Made by a program: the position numbers and the translations under genes | Part shown: positions 8,222 to 16,384 of the stretch, piece after piece | Layout of the letters: each line of letters opens with the position of its first letter | Position numbering within the stretch: position 1 is the stretch's first letter | NCBI GenBank assembly: GCA_036635835.1 | Contig: JAVWPP010000011.1 | Coordinates: 1-28,718 of the forward strand | Origin: JAVWPP01 sp036635835 | Lineage (GTDB): Bacteria; Bacillota; Clostridia; TANB77; CAG-465 | DNA length: 28,718 nt | Direction of reading: 5' to 3' | The notes under the pieces: model-generated | What the model saw: the letters and a program-made list of their open reading frames with translations, nothing else | Told to the model about the DNA's origin: nothing | The model's database searches: none

Positions 8222-8334
8222 TTGGCGACTCTCTATTTTCCCTAGGCTAATTGCCATAGTATCTTCGACATCATAGAGCTTAACTTCCGTGTTCGGTATG
8301 GAAACGGGTGTACCCTCTATATCATCGCCACTAA
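8222..8334 (-). rRNA. rrf: 5S ribosomal RNA, no 16S/23S beside it
   Basis: The minus strand carries the conserved 5S core ACCCGTTTCCATACCGAACA and GAAGTTAAGCTC, with ends TGGCGA and TCGCCA closing helix I. It is full length (~113 nt). Upstream is a protein gene 100 bp away rather than a 23S gene, and a perfect promoter sits immediately before it. The unit is therefore a stand-alone 5S-tRNA-Asn operon. Confidence 0.95.
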
Positions 8335-8341
8335 CAACTTA

Positions 8342-8370
8342 ATTATATCATATGGATTACATTTTGTAAA
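8342..8370 (-). promoter_or_regulatory. Strong promoter of the 5S-tRNA-Asn unit
   Basis: TTTACA (8370-8365) and a perfect TATAAT (8347-8342) are 17 nt apart on the minus strand. The predicted start is about 7 nt downstream, within a few bases of the mature 5S 5' end. Confidence 0.9.
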
Positions 8371-8438
8371 TATGTTTTTGTGTTTTTCATAAACTTTTAT
8401 CTTTATTTTTTTGTTTGTTTTTTTGTTTATTTTTTTCT

Positions 8439-9017
8439 TTATTTTTCTTTTTTGTTTTTAGGCTTTTCTATAGAGTATCCAAACTTTCCAAGCTTATTGC
8501 CTAGAGAATAATATTTGCCGTGACAGTATGCAATTAGTCCGCATTTTTGCATGTCAAAAGCGCCAGTGCTGTCCATATACTTTTCATCTACATTAACTGC
8601 AAGTATTTCTGCCATAAACATATCATGAGAGCCAAGTTCTTTTATTTCAGTTACTTTGCACTCTATGCTTATTGGAGATTCTTTAATCATGGGGCATTTT
8701 ACTATAGTAGCTTTTTCTTTTGTAAGTTTTAATGTTTCAAATTTGTCTAAATCTCTTCCGGATTTAACTCCGCAGAAATCCGTATGCTTTACTAAATCTT
8801 CTGTTGTAAGGTTAATAACAAATTCTTTGCTTTCATTTATAATGTCGTAAGAATATCTAGACTTTCTCATAGATATATACGTCATTGCAGGATCTGTGTT
8901 TATTATACCTGTCCAAGCTATTGTTATTATGTTGCTTTTTTCATTATTTCCGCAAGATACCATTACTGCAGGTAGCGGATATACCATTGTTCCAGGTTTC
9001 CATGTTAATTTTGCCAA
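8439..9017 (-). CDS. Flavin reductase family protein (FMN-binding split barrel)
   Basis: The 192-aa protein fits the flavin reductase / FMN-binding split-barrel family along its full length. Supporting segments are PLPAVMVSCG near the N-terminus, the flavin-contact segment ITIAWTGIINTDPAMTYISMRKSRYSYDIINESKEFVINL, and GVKSGRDLDKF in the middle. Members reduce or bind flavin using NAD(P)H, or serve as flavoprotein electron carriers; the partner here is unknown. It is cytoplasmic, with a lysine-rich tail. The start is TTG at 9017: AGGAGG lies 7 nt before it, whereas the first internal ATG (Met12) has no such site. It has its own promoter (9037-9066). No GC-rich terminator follows, only an A-rich tract in the RNA. 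Confidence 0.9.
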   Translation of the reverse strand: MAKLTWKPGTMVYPLPAVMVSCGNNEKSNIITIAWTGIINTDPAMTYISMRKSRYSYDIINESKEFVINLTTEDLVKHTDFCGVKSGRDLDKFETLKLTKEKATIVKCPMIKESPISIECKVTEIKELGSHDMFMAEILAVNVDEKYMDSTGAFDMQKCGLIAYCHGKYYSLGNKLGKFGYSIEKPKNKKEK

Positions 9018-9036
9018 GTTACTTCCTCCTATATCT

Positions 9037-9066
9037 ATTATACTTTTTTATTGCTTTTTTATGCAA
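9037..9066 (-). promoter_or_regulatory. Promoter of the flavin reductase gene
   Basis: TTGCAT (9066-9061) and TATAAT (9042-9037) are 18 nt apart on the minus strand. AGGAGG and the TTG start follow. The -35 abuts the terminator of the preceding gene. Confidence 0.65.
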
Positions 9067-9088
9067 GAAAAATGCCTTGCGGCACTTT
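9067..9088 (-). terminator. Terminator with GCAA tetraloop
   Basis: The minus strand reads AAAGTGCC-GCAA-GGCATTTT, a stem of up to 8 bp closed by a GNRA loop and ending in a T-run. It lies immediately after the stop of the SpoIIQ-like gene. Confidence 0.8.
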
Positions 9089-9089
9089 C

Positions 9090-9836
9090 TTATTTTACTA
9101 TATATTTTTCTGGGTTTACTATTTTGTCTGATTCTAGCATGTATATTCTTAGCTCATCTTTGATAAGTGGATTTTTAATGTCTCCTACGCTTCCTATTTT
9201 AGCTCCTCTTTTTACTTTGTCTCCTGTTGCTACGTCTACTTTAGCTAGGCAAAAATACTCAGTTGTAATATTGCTTTCGTGCTGAAGAACTACGCTGTAT
9301 CCGCAGTTTTTAGAAGTGTTATCTGCTATAGATAGTACTGTAGCGCTCTCCATAGCGTATACGTCTTTTACGCCTTCTGCTTTGTATGCAACTCCTGCTA
9401 TGCCGCTTCCAAACGATGGTGAAAACACTATAGTTTCTATGTATGTTTGGTTGAATCCTTCGTACTTAGCATCGTACTTGTCTACTATTTTAAAGCTTCC
9501 TTTTGCAAGTGGGTATATAAACCTAAGGGGCGCTTTTTCATCTGGATTCTTTTTAGCTTCCTCTTTTTTAACTACTTCTTCTATTTCTTTATATGCGTTA
9601 GATTCTTCGCTTATATTTTCTTCTACTTTGTTTTGTTTTTTTGCTTCTAAATCTACATATGGATTTTGGCTTTTTTCTATTTTAGCAAGCTCTCTATCTA
9701 GCTCTGCAGATATGCTGCTTTTTCCTGCTTTTTTTGGGCTTTTAGCTGTTGTAGATATAACTACGGTTACTGTTGTAGCTATGGCAACAAGTAGGAAAGC
9801 TGCAAGTATATATTCTTTTTTAATTCTTCTATTCAT
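9090..9836 (-). CDS. Membrane-anchored degenerate M23/LytM-fold protein, SpoIIQ-like
   Basis: The protein is 248 aa from the ATG at 9836. One TM helix (about 9-30) is followed by a charged Glu/Lys-rich stalk (about 40-103) and a LytM-like domain (about 105-248). The late M23 pattern is visible (GYSVVLQHESNITTEYFCL ... VKRGAKIGSVGD ... NPEKYI). The zinc ligands are gone: the final HLH motif is LRIY, the Tyr-x-His-Leu motif is YFCL, and no HxxxD is seen. It should therefore bind rather than cut peptidoglycan or protein, as for SpoIIQ of Bacillus in the forespore channel. A GTG 36 nt upstream is in frame, but AGAGG lies between it and the ATG, so the ATG is chosen. The promoter looks sigma-A type rather than clearly sporulation-specific, so the SpoIIQ assignment is tentative. 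Confidence 0.75.
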   Translation of the reverse strand: MNRRIKKEYILAAFLLVAIATTVTVVISTTAKSPKKAGKSSISAELDRELAKIEKSQNPYVDLEAKKQNKVEENISEESNAYKEIEEVVKKEEAKKNPDEKAPLRFIYPLAKGSFKIVDKYDAKYEGFNQTYIETIVFSPSFGSGIAGVAYKAEGVKDVYAMESATVLSIADNTSKNCGYSVVLQHESNITTEYFCLAKVDVATGDKVKRGAKIGSVGDIKNPLIKDELRIYMLESDKIVNPEKYIVK

Positions 9837-9862
9837 ATTTAAAACCTCTTCTATATACTTTA

Positions 9863-9891
9863 TATATACCACAAAAGATTTTAATTGTAAA
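9863..9891 (-). promoter_or_regulatory. Promoter of the SpoIIQ-like gene
   Basis: TTTACA (9891-9886) and TATATA (9868-9863) are 17 nt apart on the minus strand, followed by AGAGG and the ATG. I could not fit a convincing sigma-F or sigma-G motif. Confidence 0.6.
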
Positions 9892-9947
9892 CATGAAAAG
9901 TGTGTTTTAGTATATATTTATTTTAATTTAGACAAATTTCTTTTTTT

Positions 9948-10058
9948 AAAACATATATATAAGTACTTTTATTCTTTTTGCTTTTCTTATATCTAGCTAG
10001 ATTACTTTAATTCTACTGCATATTTTACGTATATATATATTATACCTTTATATGTTTT
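9948..10058. repeat. Possible degenerate copy B of the intergenic repeat
   Basis: The copy starts AAAACATATAT and ends ATATGTTTT, and holds ATTCT and TATTTTACGTATAT words like those of copy C. It is longer (111 bp) and divergent, and TATCTAGATA is reduced to ATCTAGCTAGAT. It lies directly after the tcdA stop. The rest of the 9892-10061 spacer shows nothing else. Confidence 0.4.
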
Positions 10059-10061
10059 TCT

Positions 10062-10664
10062 TTAATCTTCTATAGCTACTAAGTCTTTAACAACTTCTGA
10101 TGATATAATTAGCCCAGCTGCAGCAGGAACAAACGCCGCGCTACCTGCTTTGCAGCTCTTATCTAGCATTTCTAAAGGCTTTATAGGTTCCTCTTTAGAA
10201 TACACAACCTTAAGGTGGTTAATTCCCATATTCCTAAGCTCTTTTCTAACAACTTTAGCAAGCGGGCACATAGAGGTTTTAGATATGTCTGTAACCTCTA
10301 ACATGCATGGATTTAGCTTGTTACCAGTTCCCATGCATGATATGCAAGGTATGTTATTTTCCTTAGCAAAAGAGATAAGCTGTAGCTTAGATGTAACGGT
10401 ATCTATAGCATCTATAATGTAATCTACATCTTTAGGTATATATTCCTCTATATTATCTTTAGTTATATATATTTTGCTAGCTACTATATTTATATTCTTA
10501 TTTATGCTAAGCGCTCTTTCTTTATATTCCTCTACTTTAGAGTTTCCTATGTTATTTATATTTGATACAAGCTGCCTATTTAGATTAGTTAGCGAAATAT
10601 CGTCATGATCTATAATGTATATATTTCCTACAGCAGATCTAACTAATGCTTCTAAAGCATATCC
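10062..10664 (-). CDS. tcdA: tRNA threonylcarbamoyladenosine dehydratase TcdA, 5' end lost in the assembly gap
   Basis: About 200 C-terminal residues are present and the frame stays open into the Ns. The visible start reads GYALEALVRSAVGN, so only the N-terminal ~35 residues, including the GxGGVGS nucleotide loop, are missing. Diagnostic E1/ThiF-fold segments are IIDHDDISLTNLNRQ, DYIIDAIDTVTSK, and CMGTGNKLNP followed by MLEVTDISKTSMCPLAK. TcdA (CsdL) uses ATP to cyclise t6A37 in tRNAs reading ANN codons to ct6A. It is cytoplasmic. No neighbour seems functionally linked. A shorter reading from the internal ATG at 10334 would be wrong, because conserved sequence continues upstream. Confidence 0.93.
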   Translation of the reverse strand, partial: GYALEALVRSAVGNIYIIDHDDISLTNLNRQLVSNINNIGNSKVEEYKERALSINKNINIVASKIYITKDNIEEYIPKDVDYIIDAIDTVTSKLQLISFAKENNIPCISCMGTGNKLNPCMLEVTDISKTSMCPLAKVVRKELRNMGINHLKVVYSKEEPIKPLEMLDKSCKAGSAAFVPAAAGLIISSEVVKDLVAIED

Positions 10665-10764
10665 NNNNNNNNNNNNNNNNNNNNNNNNNNNNNNNNNNNN
10701 NNNNNNNNNNNNNNNNNNNNNNNNNNNNNNNNNNNNNNNNNNNNNNNNNNNNNNNNNNNNNNNN
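10665..10764. other. Assembly gap (100 Ns)
   Basis: Exactly 100 Ns, the usual placeholder for a gap of unknown size. It interrupts the tcdA 5' region. Adjacency of tcdA and the GerMN gene rests on scaffolding only. Confidence 0.99.
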
Positions 10765-10771
10765 AAATATA

Positions 10772-10795
10772 TATAGGACTATTTCTAGTCCTATA
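10772..10795 (-). terminator. Terminator after the GerMN gene
   Basis: TATAGGACT pairs with AGTCCTATA around a 6-nt loop, directly after the stop codon. The following bases are AT-rich up to the Ns, so the T-tract is only partly visible. Confidence 0.65.
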
Positions 10796-10798
10796 CTT

Positions 10799-11935
10799 TT
10801 ACTTTTTCTTTTCTAGAGCTGTTTTTGCATCTATTACATATACATCTAATCTAGTATGAACTGTAGATGAAGGATCTATTATATTTCTCTTATATATTCC
10901 TTCTCCTACTCTAAATATTATATTTTCTACATATGTAGTTTGAGTCTTAGTTTTAAGCTCTGGAACTGTTACTACCACTTCATATTCTTTATATATTTTT
11001 CCGTTTTCCTGCTTATAGAAGACATCTTGTATTTTAAAGTTTGCAGCATACGTAGCTTGTTTATCTGTAGGCTTAATAAGTGGTTTAAAGTTAGTTACGT
11101 CCCATGTACTGCCAACGTATAGGCTTTTATCTAGGAACTTAACTCCGTCTATAAACAGTCCATCTGCAGTTACTTTACATACTTCTTCATATTTCTTAGG
11201 CATAGCTGGAACTTTTACAGTGCTCTTACCGCTTACTGCGTATTTTATATTTAGCTCTGCATCTTGAGAAGATACGCTAGATACTTTAACTTCTTTTGCA
11301 GCAAAAGATGTTGGAAGACTTGTAAAGTACTGAACTTTATCTTTATCTGCATATGGTATTTTAGTTAAATATTCTGGCACTTTTCCTTCTTCTGTTTGAG
11401 CTATTTCATACTTTTCTAAGCTCTTTACAACTGGGTTTGCAAGATCTACTGCTCCCATTTTCTCTGCTGTATCTACGCCGTTTATTCTAATTCTTACGTT
11501 ATGCACGTTTTTAACCTGCGTCAAGGTATTAACTATGCAGTCTACTGCTACTTCTTTTAGCTTATCTACTTCTGGCTGAAGCAGTATAAACTGCTCATTT
11601 ACGTTTAGGACTGCTGTGTTTCCTTCTAAAGTTACAGATAGCATTTTTGCATATGATGGGAATGGGCTATATCCGTTATCGTGCCCTCTCATAGATATTT
11701 CAAGTAATTTAGTCATTTGCTCTACTTTATCTGTTGCTGTTTCTAATTTTTTTGTGTAATATGTTAGTTTTGGTTTTTCTCCATCTACTGAATCTAAATA
11801 GTATACTTTGTATATTTTTTCTTTTGGCTCTGGTTTCTTAGCTGGTTTATTTACTGTGTATGACACGTAGAAAGAACCTATTCCTCCTGCTATTACAAGT
11901 AATATTGCTGTTATTATTATTGCTAATTTTTTCAT
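10799..11935 (-). CDS. GerMN-domain membrane-anchored protein
   Basis: The protein is 378 aa. An N-terminal TM anchor (about 4-26) and a Pro/Lys linker lead to a GerMN domain (about 44-155). This shows the family pattern KVYYLDS ... LLEISMRGHDNGYSPFPS ... LSVTLEGNTAVLNVNEQF ... VDCIVNTLTQVKNVHNVRIRING. GerMN domains occur in spore-germination GerM and in envelope proteins of Firmicutes and bind cell-wall-related ligands. Residues ~165-378 form a second, unrecognised beta-rich domain. No lipobox Cys is present, so it stays membrane-anchored or is cleaved rather than lipidated. The start follows AGGGGGAA and a promoter at 11960-11988. It is monocistronic here, and the gap downstream prevents checking for a partner. 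Confidence 0.85.
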   Translation of the reverse strand: MKKLAIIITAILLVIAGGIGSFYVSYTVNKPAKKPEPKEKIYKVYYLDSVDGEKPKLTYYTKKLETATDKVEQMTKLLEISMRGHDNGYSPFPSYAKMLSVTLEGNTAVLNVNEQFILLQPEVDKLKEVAVDCIVNTLTQVKNVHNVRIRINGVDTAEKMGAVDLANPVVKSLEKYEIAQTEEGKVPEYLTKIPYADKDKVQYFTSLPTSFAAKEVKVSSVSSQDAELNIKYAVSGKSTVKVPAMPKKYEEVCKVTADGLFIDGVKFLDKSLYVGSTWDVTNFKPLIKPTDKQATYAANFKIQDVFYKQENGKIYKEYEVVVTVPELKTKTQTTYVENIIFRVGEGIYKRNIIDPSSTVHTRLDVYVIDAKTALEKKK

Positions 11936-11959
11936 ATTTCCCCCTAATATTTTAGACTT

Positions 11960-11988
11960 ATTATATCATTAATATATATACTATGCAA
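11960..11988 (-). promoter_or_regulatory. Promoter of the GerMN gene
   Basis: TTGCAT (11988-11983) and TATAAT (11965-11960) are 17 nt apart on the minus strand, upstream of an AGGGGGAA ribosome site. Confidence 0.75.
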
Positions 11989-12027
11989 ATAAATTGTTGA
12001 AATTTAGCATGTTTTTTTTGTTTTTAG

Positions 12028-12185
12028 AAAAGCATATGAATGACTCTTTCCTCTTTAGTATATATTTATATATCTAGTTATATTTTTTATTTTGTTTTTT
12101 TCTCTTTTTTTGTTGTTTTGTTTTTTGTTTTTTCATTCTCATTAATATATTTTACGTATCTAGATAGCTGTTTTTTATATGTTTT
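12028..12185. repeat. Dispersed intergenic repeat, copy C, enlarged by a T-rich insert
   Basis: The left end is AAAAGCATATGAATGAC and the right part is CATTCTCATTAATATATT, ACGTATCTAGATAGCTG and ATATGTTTT, nearly identical to copy D. About 85 bp of T-rich low-complexity DNA (around 12045-12131) lies between. It is the main content of the 369-bp spacer 11936-12304, whose other parts are the GerMN promoter and the locus II terminator. I see no gene there. Confidence 0.65.
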
Positions 12186-12271
12186 ACTTTCAAAAAAAAT
12201 GTAGAAATTTGTATTACGAAAAAAAAGAAAAACTATTGCAAAAGCAAAAAAAAATGATAACATACCATAAA

Positions 12272-12299
12272 ATAAAGAAGCAGCACATTTAGCACTGCT
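12272..12299 (-). terminator. Terminator of ABC locus II
   Basis: AGCAGTGC pairs with GTGCTGCT (minus strand, 8 bp with one wobble), followed by TCTTTATTTT. It lies just past the stop of the last ATPase gene. Confidence 0.8.
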
Positions 12300-12304
12300 C
12301 TAAA

Positions 12305-12934
12305 CTATATTTTTTTAATTTTACCCGCATCTATATTATATATTTCATCACATAAAATTTCAATATCCTCTTTTATATGCGAAGATAAAATAATAGTCTT
12401 TCCTTTAAGCTTTTCTTCCTTAATAACATCTCTAAGTAGCTCTACAGACTTTTTGTCTAAACTATTAAACGGTTCATCTAAAATAATTATATCTGGATTT
12501 TCCATAAACACCTGCACAAGCGCAAGTTTTTGTTTCATACCAAGAGAATATTCTTTAACAAGCTCATCTTTAACATCTAAAAGATTAAAAACTTTAAGCA
12601 TATTTTCTATATCTTCTTTGCTAATTATATTTTCAATAGAAGCAAGCATTTCTAAATTTTCATAAGCTGTTTCATTTTCTAAAAAATTAGGTGAATTTAT
12701 AATTGCTCTTGTACTTTTAGGAAAAGACTGATTCTTAACTATATTTTCTGAGTTTACAATAACAGATCCTTTAGTAGGGGTAACAAGTCCTGCTATAATC
12801 TTAAATAGCATACTTTTGCCACTTCCATTTCTTCCTACTATACCATACACCATACCGCTTTTAAAAATGCAAGATACATCATCTATTATTATATTGTTAT
12901 TTATTTTTTTACTTATATTTATTAACTCTATCAT
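12305..12934 (-). CDS. ABC transporter ATP-binding protein, LanF/BcrA-like (locus II)
   Basis: A 209-aa complete ABC ATPase: Walker A GRNGSGKS (34-41), signature YSLGM (129-133), Walker B IIILDE (149-154) and switch His186. The Q-loop position reads AIINSPNF, so the usual Gln is replaced. The homologue in locus I has Glu there, as in LanF. The gene is last in locus II and directly follows permease C; the ribosome site AAGGAG overlaps the permease stop. It should energise permease C, but that permease is frameshifted, so the ATPase may be idle or serve the other permeases. Confidence 0.9.
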   Translation of the reverse strand: MIELINISKKINNNIIIDDVSCIFKSGMVYGIVGRNGSGKSMLFKIIAGLVTPTKGSVIVNSENIVKNQSFPKSTRAIINSPNFLENETAYENLEMLASIENIISKEDIENMLKVFNLLDVKDELVKEYSLGMKQKLALVQVFMENPDIIILDEPFNSLDKKSVELLRDVIKEEKLKGKTIILSSHIKEDIEILCDEIYNIDAGKIKKI

Positions 12935-12944
12935 TTTATTCTCC

Positions 12945-13605
12945 TTATTTAGCGTATTTTAATCTTATTTGGTTGCAGCCATATACTAATATATTAAGCA
13001 GCGTTACAACTGCAATTCCAACATTTAAGTTATTGTACTGAGAAACGCATATATAGCTAAAAATATTATTTGGAAAACTAAACATTCCAAGTATTATTAT
13101 AACGCTTATACAAACTACGCCATAGACCTCTTTTAAACTTATGCTAAAAATACTAATTCCAATAAGTAGCTGCCTTATTAGAAAAGCAAGTATAACTATT
13201 TTAACTACTTCTTTTTGGCTTATACCTACTACAAATTTAATACATATATACGCAAAAAACATTATACTATGAAAAACAGCATTTAATATTATACTACTTA
13301 CATACTTTTCTCTAAGCCATTTTCTTTTAGAAATTCTTAAAAACACAAACTCCGGAGATTTTCTAATATCAAAAAAATACATATAAACACTAGCAGCTAC
13401 TATAGAAAAATTAACAATTAAATAATATAGCTTGTCTATAATATTTTGAGTATTATTTTGCATTCCTAAAAAGCCGCAATAAGAAACACGGCACTTGTTC
13501 TTTATATATTTTAAACGCATATAAAGCAATTATAACAAAAAATAATGCTATATATTTAATTATATTTTTATTTTTTTTCAAATCTCTTTTTACTAAAACA
13601 TTCAT
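12945..13605 (-). pseudogene. ABC-2-like permease C of locus II, frameshifted
   Basis: Two overlapping frames together make one permease. From the ATG at 13605 one frame reads a basic start and first membrane span (MNVLVKRDLKKNKNII ... FKIYKEQVP) and stops at 13453. A second frame, open from about 13529 to 12945, carries the rest (CGFLGMQNNTQNIIDKLYY ... DIRKSPEFVFLRISK ... to the end). The joined product of about 220 aa aligns throughout with permease C of locus I (227 aa). The shift must lie between about 13475 and 13525, because the second frame has a TAA just upstream. The second frame has no good ribosome site of its own. Either the gene is a recent pseudogene, or the base count is a sequencing/assembly error. 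No classical slippery heptamer with a stem-loop is evident. Confidence 0.8.
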
Positions 13606-13612
13606 AATTATT

Positions 13613-14800
13613 CTACTTTCCTACTATTATTTTATCTATTCTATTAGACAAATCCATTGCATCTTTAGAGTCCATAATATATATAATTTCTTCATCATTA
13701 AGCTTAAAATCTCTTTTCAAACTCTTAAAACAGCTTGCTTTAACATCTTCATATGCCTCTAATCTATACTTAGTTATTTCATTTATACTTCCATCTGGCT
13801 TTTGAAAAATAATTTTATATATAAGCGCGCTAAGCTTATTTTTAAAATCTGCTTTATTACTTAAATCTACAGCCCCACTAGGAAAAAACGCATAGTTTCC
13901 AGATGCTATGATTTTCTTATATTCAATATCTCTGTTTAAAATTATATGATTTTTAAAAGTAAGTATAGCTTCTGAATATTTCTCATCATTATATAGCATT
14001 TTAGCCTTTACAAGTTTATCTTTTAGCATTTTACCATGCAATACACATGATACAGCTATAATTAAAAAAACGATGCAAGCTACAGTTATTTTAGCATTTC
14101 TATACTTTTCTTTATATATAACCTCCGGATAAACTACTTTATCTACTACTGCTTTTACTTTTTTATCATTTACAATTGTATCTAATATTTTACCTTTATC
14201 TAGAACATATATTACATCTGCAAGATCCTCAATATCTTTTTTTATATGTGAAGATATTAGAATAGTTTTATTTTCCGAGCAAGATAATATTAATTTTTTA
14301 ACTTTTTCTACTGAACTTTCATCTAAACCATTAAACGGCTCATCTAAAATTAATATCTTTGAATTACCAATCAAAGAATCTATAATTAATAATTTTTGTT
14401 TCATTCCAAGAGAAAAAGTTTTAACTTTTTTATCTTTAAAAGCTAGCATATCTAGCTCTTTAAATAAATACATTAATTTAGAATACTCTTCTTTTGTAAG
14501 CATATCTCGCCTATGCATTATATTAAACATAGCAGTTTCATCTTCCATATAATTATTTTTTCCAATTATACTTTCAACATCTAGGCACTTTATATTTTCA
14601 TCTTGCACATCTAAGCCATTTATAAATACAAAGCCTTCATCTTGTTTTATAAGGCCTAAAATAGTTTTAAAAATCATAGTCTTACCGCATCCGTTATCGC
14701 CCATAAACCCATATATTTTACCTTCATCTAGCTGCATGCATATATCTTCATATATACTTTTATTATTTATTTTTTTACTTATATTTTTAATTTCTATCAT
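13613..14800 (-). CDS. ABC ATPase fused to a TM helix and extracytoplasmic TPR-like domain (locus II)
   Basis: The protein is 395 aa. The ATPase part has Walker A GDNGCGKT (34-41), signature FSLGM (129-133), Walker B ILILDE (149-154) and switch His185. One TM helix (about 237-255) leads to about 140 outside residues that open with a TPR-like pair (AKMLYNDEKYSEAILTFKN). The locus I fusion has the same order of parts and the same TPR-like opening, but the ectodomains are otherwise strongly diverged, suggesting the outside part tracks a locus-specific partner. The start overlaps the end of permease B by 14 nt (ATGATAGAAATTAA), with ribosome site GGAGG inside the permease gene, so permease B and this ATPase are translationally coupled. 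Confidence 0.87.
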   Translation of the reverse strand: MIEIKNISKKINNKSIYEDICMQLDEGKIYGFMGDNGCGKTMIFKTILGLIKQDEGFVFINGLDVQDENIKCLDVESIIGKNNYMEDETAMFNIMHRRDMLTKEEYSKLMYLFKELDMLAFKDKKVKTFSLGMKQKLLIIDSLIGNSKILILDEPFNGLDESSVEKVKKLILSCSENKTILISSHIKKDIEDLADVIYVLDKGKILDTIVNDKKVKAVVDKVVYPEVIYKEKYRNAKITVACIVFLIIAVSCVLHGKMLKDKLVKAKMLYNDEKYSEAILTFKNHIILNRDIEYKKIIASGNYAFFPSGAVDLSNKADFKNKLSALIYKIIFQKPDGSINEITKYRLEAYEDVKASCFKSLKRDFKLNDEEIIYIMDSKDAMDLSNRIDKIIVGK

Positions 14801-15530
14801 AACTTTTTTCCTCCAAAATGTCCATTTTTCTATTTATCTTAAATAGCATGTACATTAAGCTACCACTACATGCATAGAAAGCTATACTTGCTAGTAAATT
14901 TGAGACTTCAGTTTTAAACATTTTATCTACATGTATATACGTAGCTGGCATAAGGTACCAAAACTCTAACATTGCAAATTTTTCGCTATAATATATTGCA
15001 AAAACAATTAAAAACATTACTCCTACTACTACTTTTTTATCTACACTTAAAGAGCATAAATAAATACAAATAATATTTAAAAGAAGTATTGATGCATACA
15101 CTTTAAATATTCCTACGGCGTAATTACTAAATATATCTGCAAAATTTAGTTTATTTACTGATGTTAGATTCATTAAAATATATAAATAGATAGCTGTACA
15201 TAACGCAATAACCGTAGATATAGATAGCATTTGCTTTACTTGTATAAAAATAAATTTCCTTTTGTTTTTCATCCTTAAAATAAGCTCTGTATTTTTTGTA
15301 AAAAATCTATTTATCATTAAAGTTACTAAAATAAAATATGGATATATAACAACACATAAATTAGTTGCTTTTCTTAGCATAAAAGAAAAACGCTCTATAA
15401 ATCCATCACCATTTTCATTAATAAAACTAACAGATAAAAATATAAGCACAAGTAACGATACGCTAATAAATAACTTAGATGTATATATGCTTTTATCTAA
15501 TTTTTCAGTATACATATTTTTTTTAATCAT
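14787..15530 (-). CDS. ABC-2-like membrane permease B (locus II)
   Basis: This 247-aa protein has about six membrane spans and ends in a charged tail. It matches permease B of locus I in length, topology and the basic loop after span 2 (ELILRMKNKRKF). It overlaps the previous permease by 8 nt (ATGATTAA) and the next ATPase fusion by 14 nt, a tightly coupled trio. The second Met (residue 6) is a possible alternative start. Substrate unknown. Confidence 0.8.
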   Translation of the reverse strand: MIKKNMYTEKLDKSIYTSKLFISVSLLVLIFLSVSFINENGDGFIERFSFMLRKATNLCVVIYPYFILVTLMINRFFTKNTELILRMKNKRKFIFIQVKQMLSISTVIALCTAIYLYILMNLTSVNKLNFADIFSNYAVGIFKVYASILLLNIICIYLCSLSVDKKVVVGVMFLIVFAIYYSEKFAMLEFWYLMPATYIHVDKMFKTEVSNLLASIAFYACSGSLMYMLFKINRKMDILEEKSYDRN

Positions 15531-16308
15531 TATCTAGCACCGCCTGCTCTTTGTTTTTATATAGTTTTTTCATAATAAAATATGTACCTATACATAGCGG
15601 GCAGCATACTACTGCACCAGAAATTAAATTACTCCAGCTTCCTTGATAATATCCGTAATATACATTTAAATCTAAGTTTAAAATTGGCGCTATAAGTAAA
15701 TTTGAAATAAACGACATAAACGTAATTATTAGAAATGTACCTATTACAGAGATAGCTAGATTTTTTGTTTTTTTATTCATTATTAATGTTATATTAACCA
15801 CTAAAAAAGAAAATACTGCAGATAGCAGCGTACTTAAACAAAAAAACATAAATGCAACTTTAGGATCATATATTCCTTTATATTCTATCATTCTGCTAAA
15901 AAAGCCAGTTGTATCTTTGTGTAATAAAGCTGGATACAATATGCACCCTATAATAAAGATAATTATGCTTGCAAGTGGAACATACGCTAGGCTTTTAATA
16001 TAGCATTTTAATATAGATCTATTTATGTATTTATTATATGGTTTCTTTACAATTATTTTTTTAAAATACCCACTTCTTAGTTCGTTTATAAACTGAGTAG
16101 TTGCGCCTATGCTTATTATAATAACACAACCTATGGAAATAAAATCTCCTAAATCTCTTTCTTTAACATATTGTAAAAATCCAAAACTATTGTAATCTAA
16201 ATCTAGTATAGAAGTTTTCAAGATATAATTAATCGCATTTAATGTAAATGCAAATGTAATAATTGCTAGACATATAATAAAGTATTTATCTATATATATT
16301 TTTTTCAT
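15523..16308 (-). CDS. ABC-2-like membrane permease A (locus II)
   Basis: The protein is 261 aa from the ATG at 16308, chosen because TTAGGAGG lies just upstream; a longer in-frame reading from 16341 would place this site inside the coding region. It has about six membrane spans. The loop FINELRSGYFKKIIVKKPYNKYI and the following IIGCILYPA ... GFF segment match permease A of locus I. It follows the secreted-protein gene and overlaps permease B by 8 nt. It has no adjacent dedicated ATPase, as in locus I. Confidence 0.82.
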   Translation of the reverse strand: MKKIYIDKYFIICLAIITFAFTLNAINYILKTSILDLDYNSFGFLQYVKERDLGDFISIGCVIIISIGATTQFINELRSGYFKKIIVKKPYNKYINRSILKCYIKSLAYVPLASIIIFIIGCILYPALLHKDTTGFFSRMIEYKGIYDPKVAFMFFCLSTLLSAVFSFLVVNITLIMNKKTKNLAISVIGTFLIITFMSFISNLLIAPILNLDLNVYYGYYQGSWSNLISGAVVCCPLCIGTYFIMKKLYKNKEQAVLDND

Positions 16309-16384
16309 TTCACATCCTCCTAAAAAATGAAGTAGAGACATTTTATTTTATTTAATTTATTTTATTATTTTTATGCTTTTTAGT

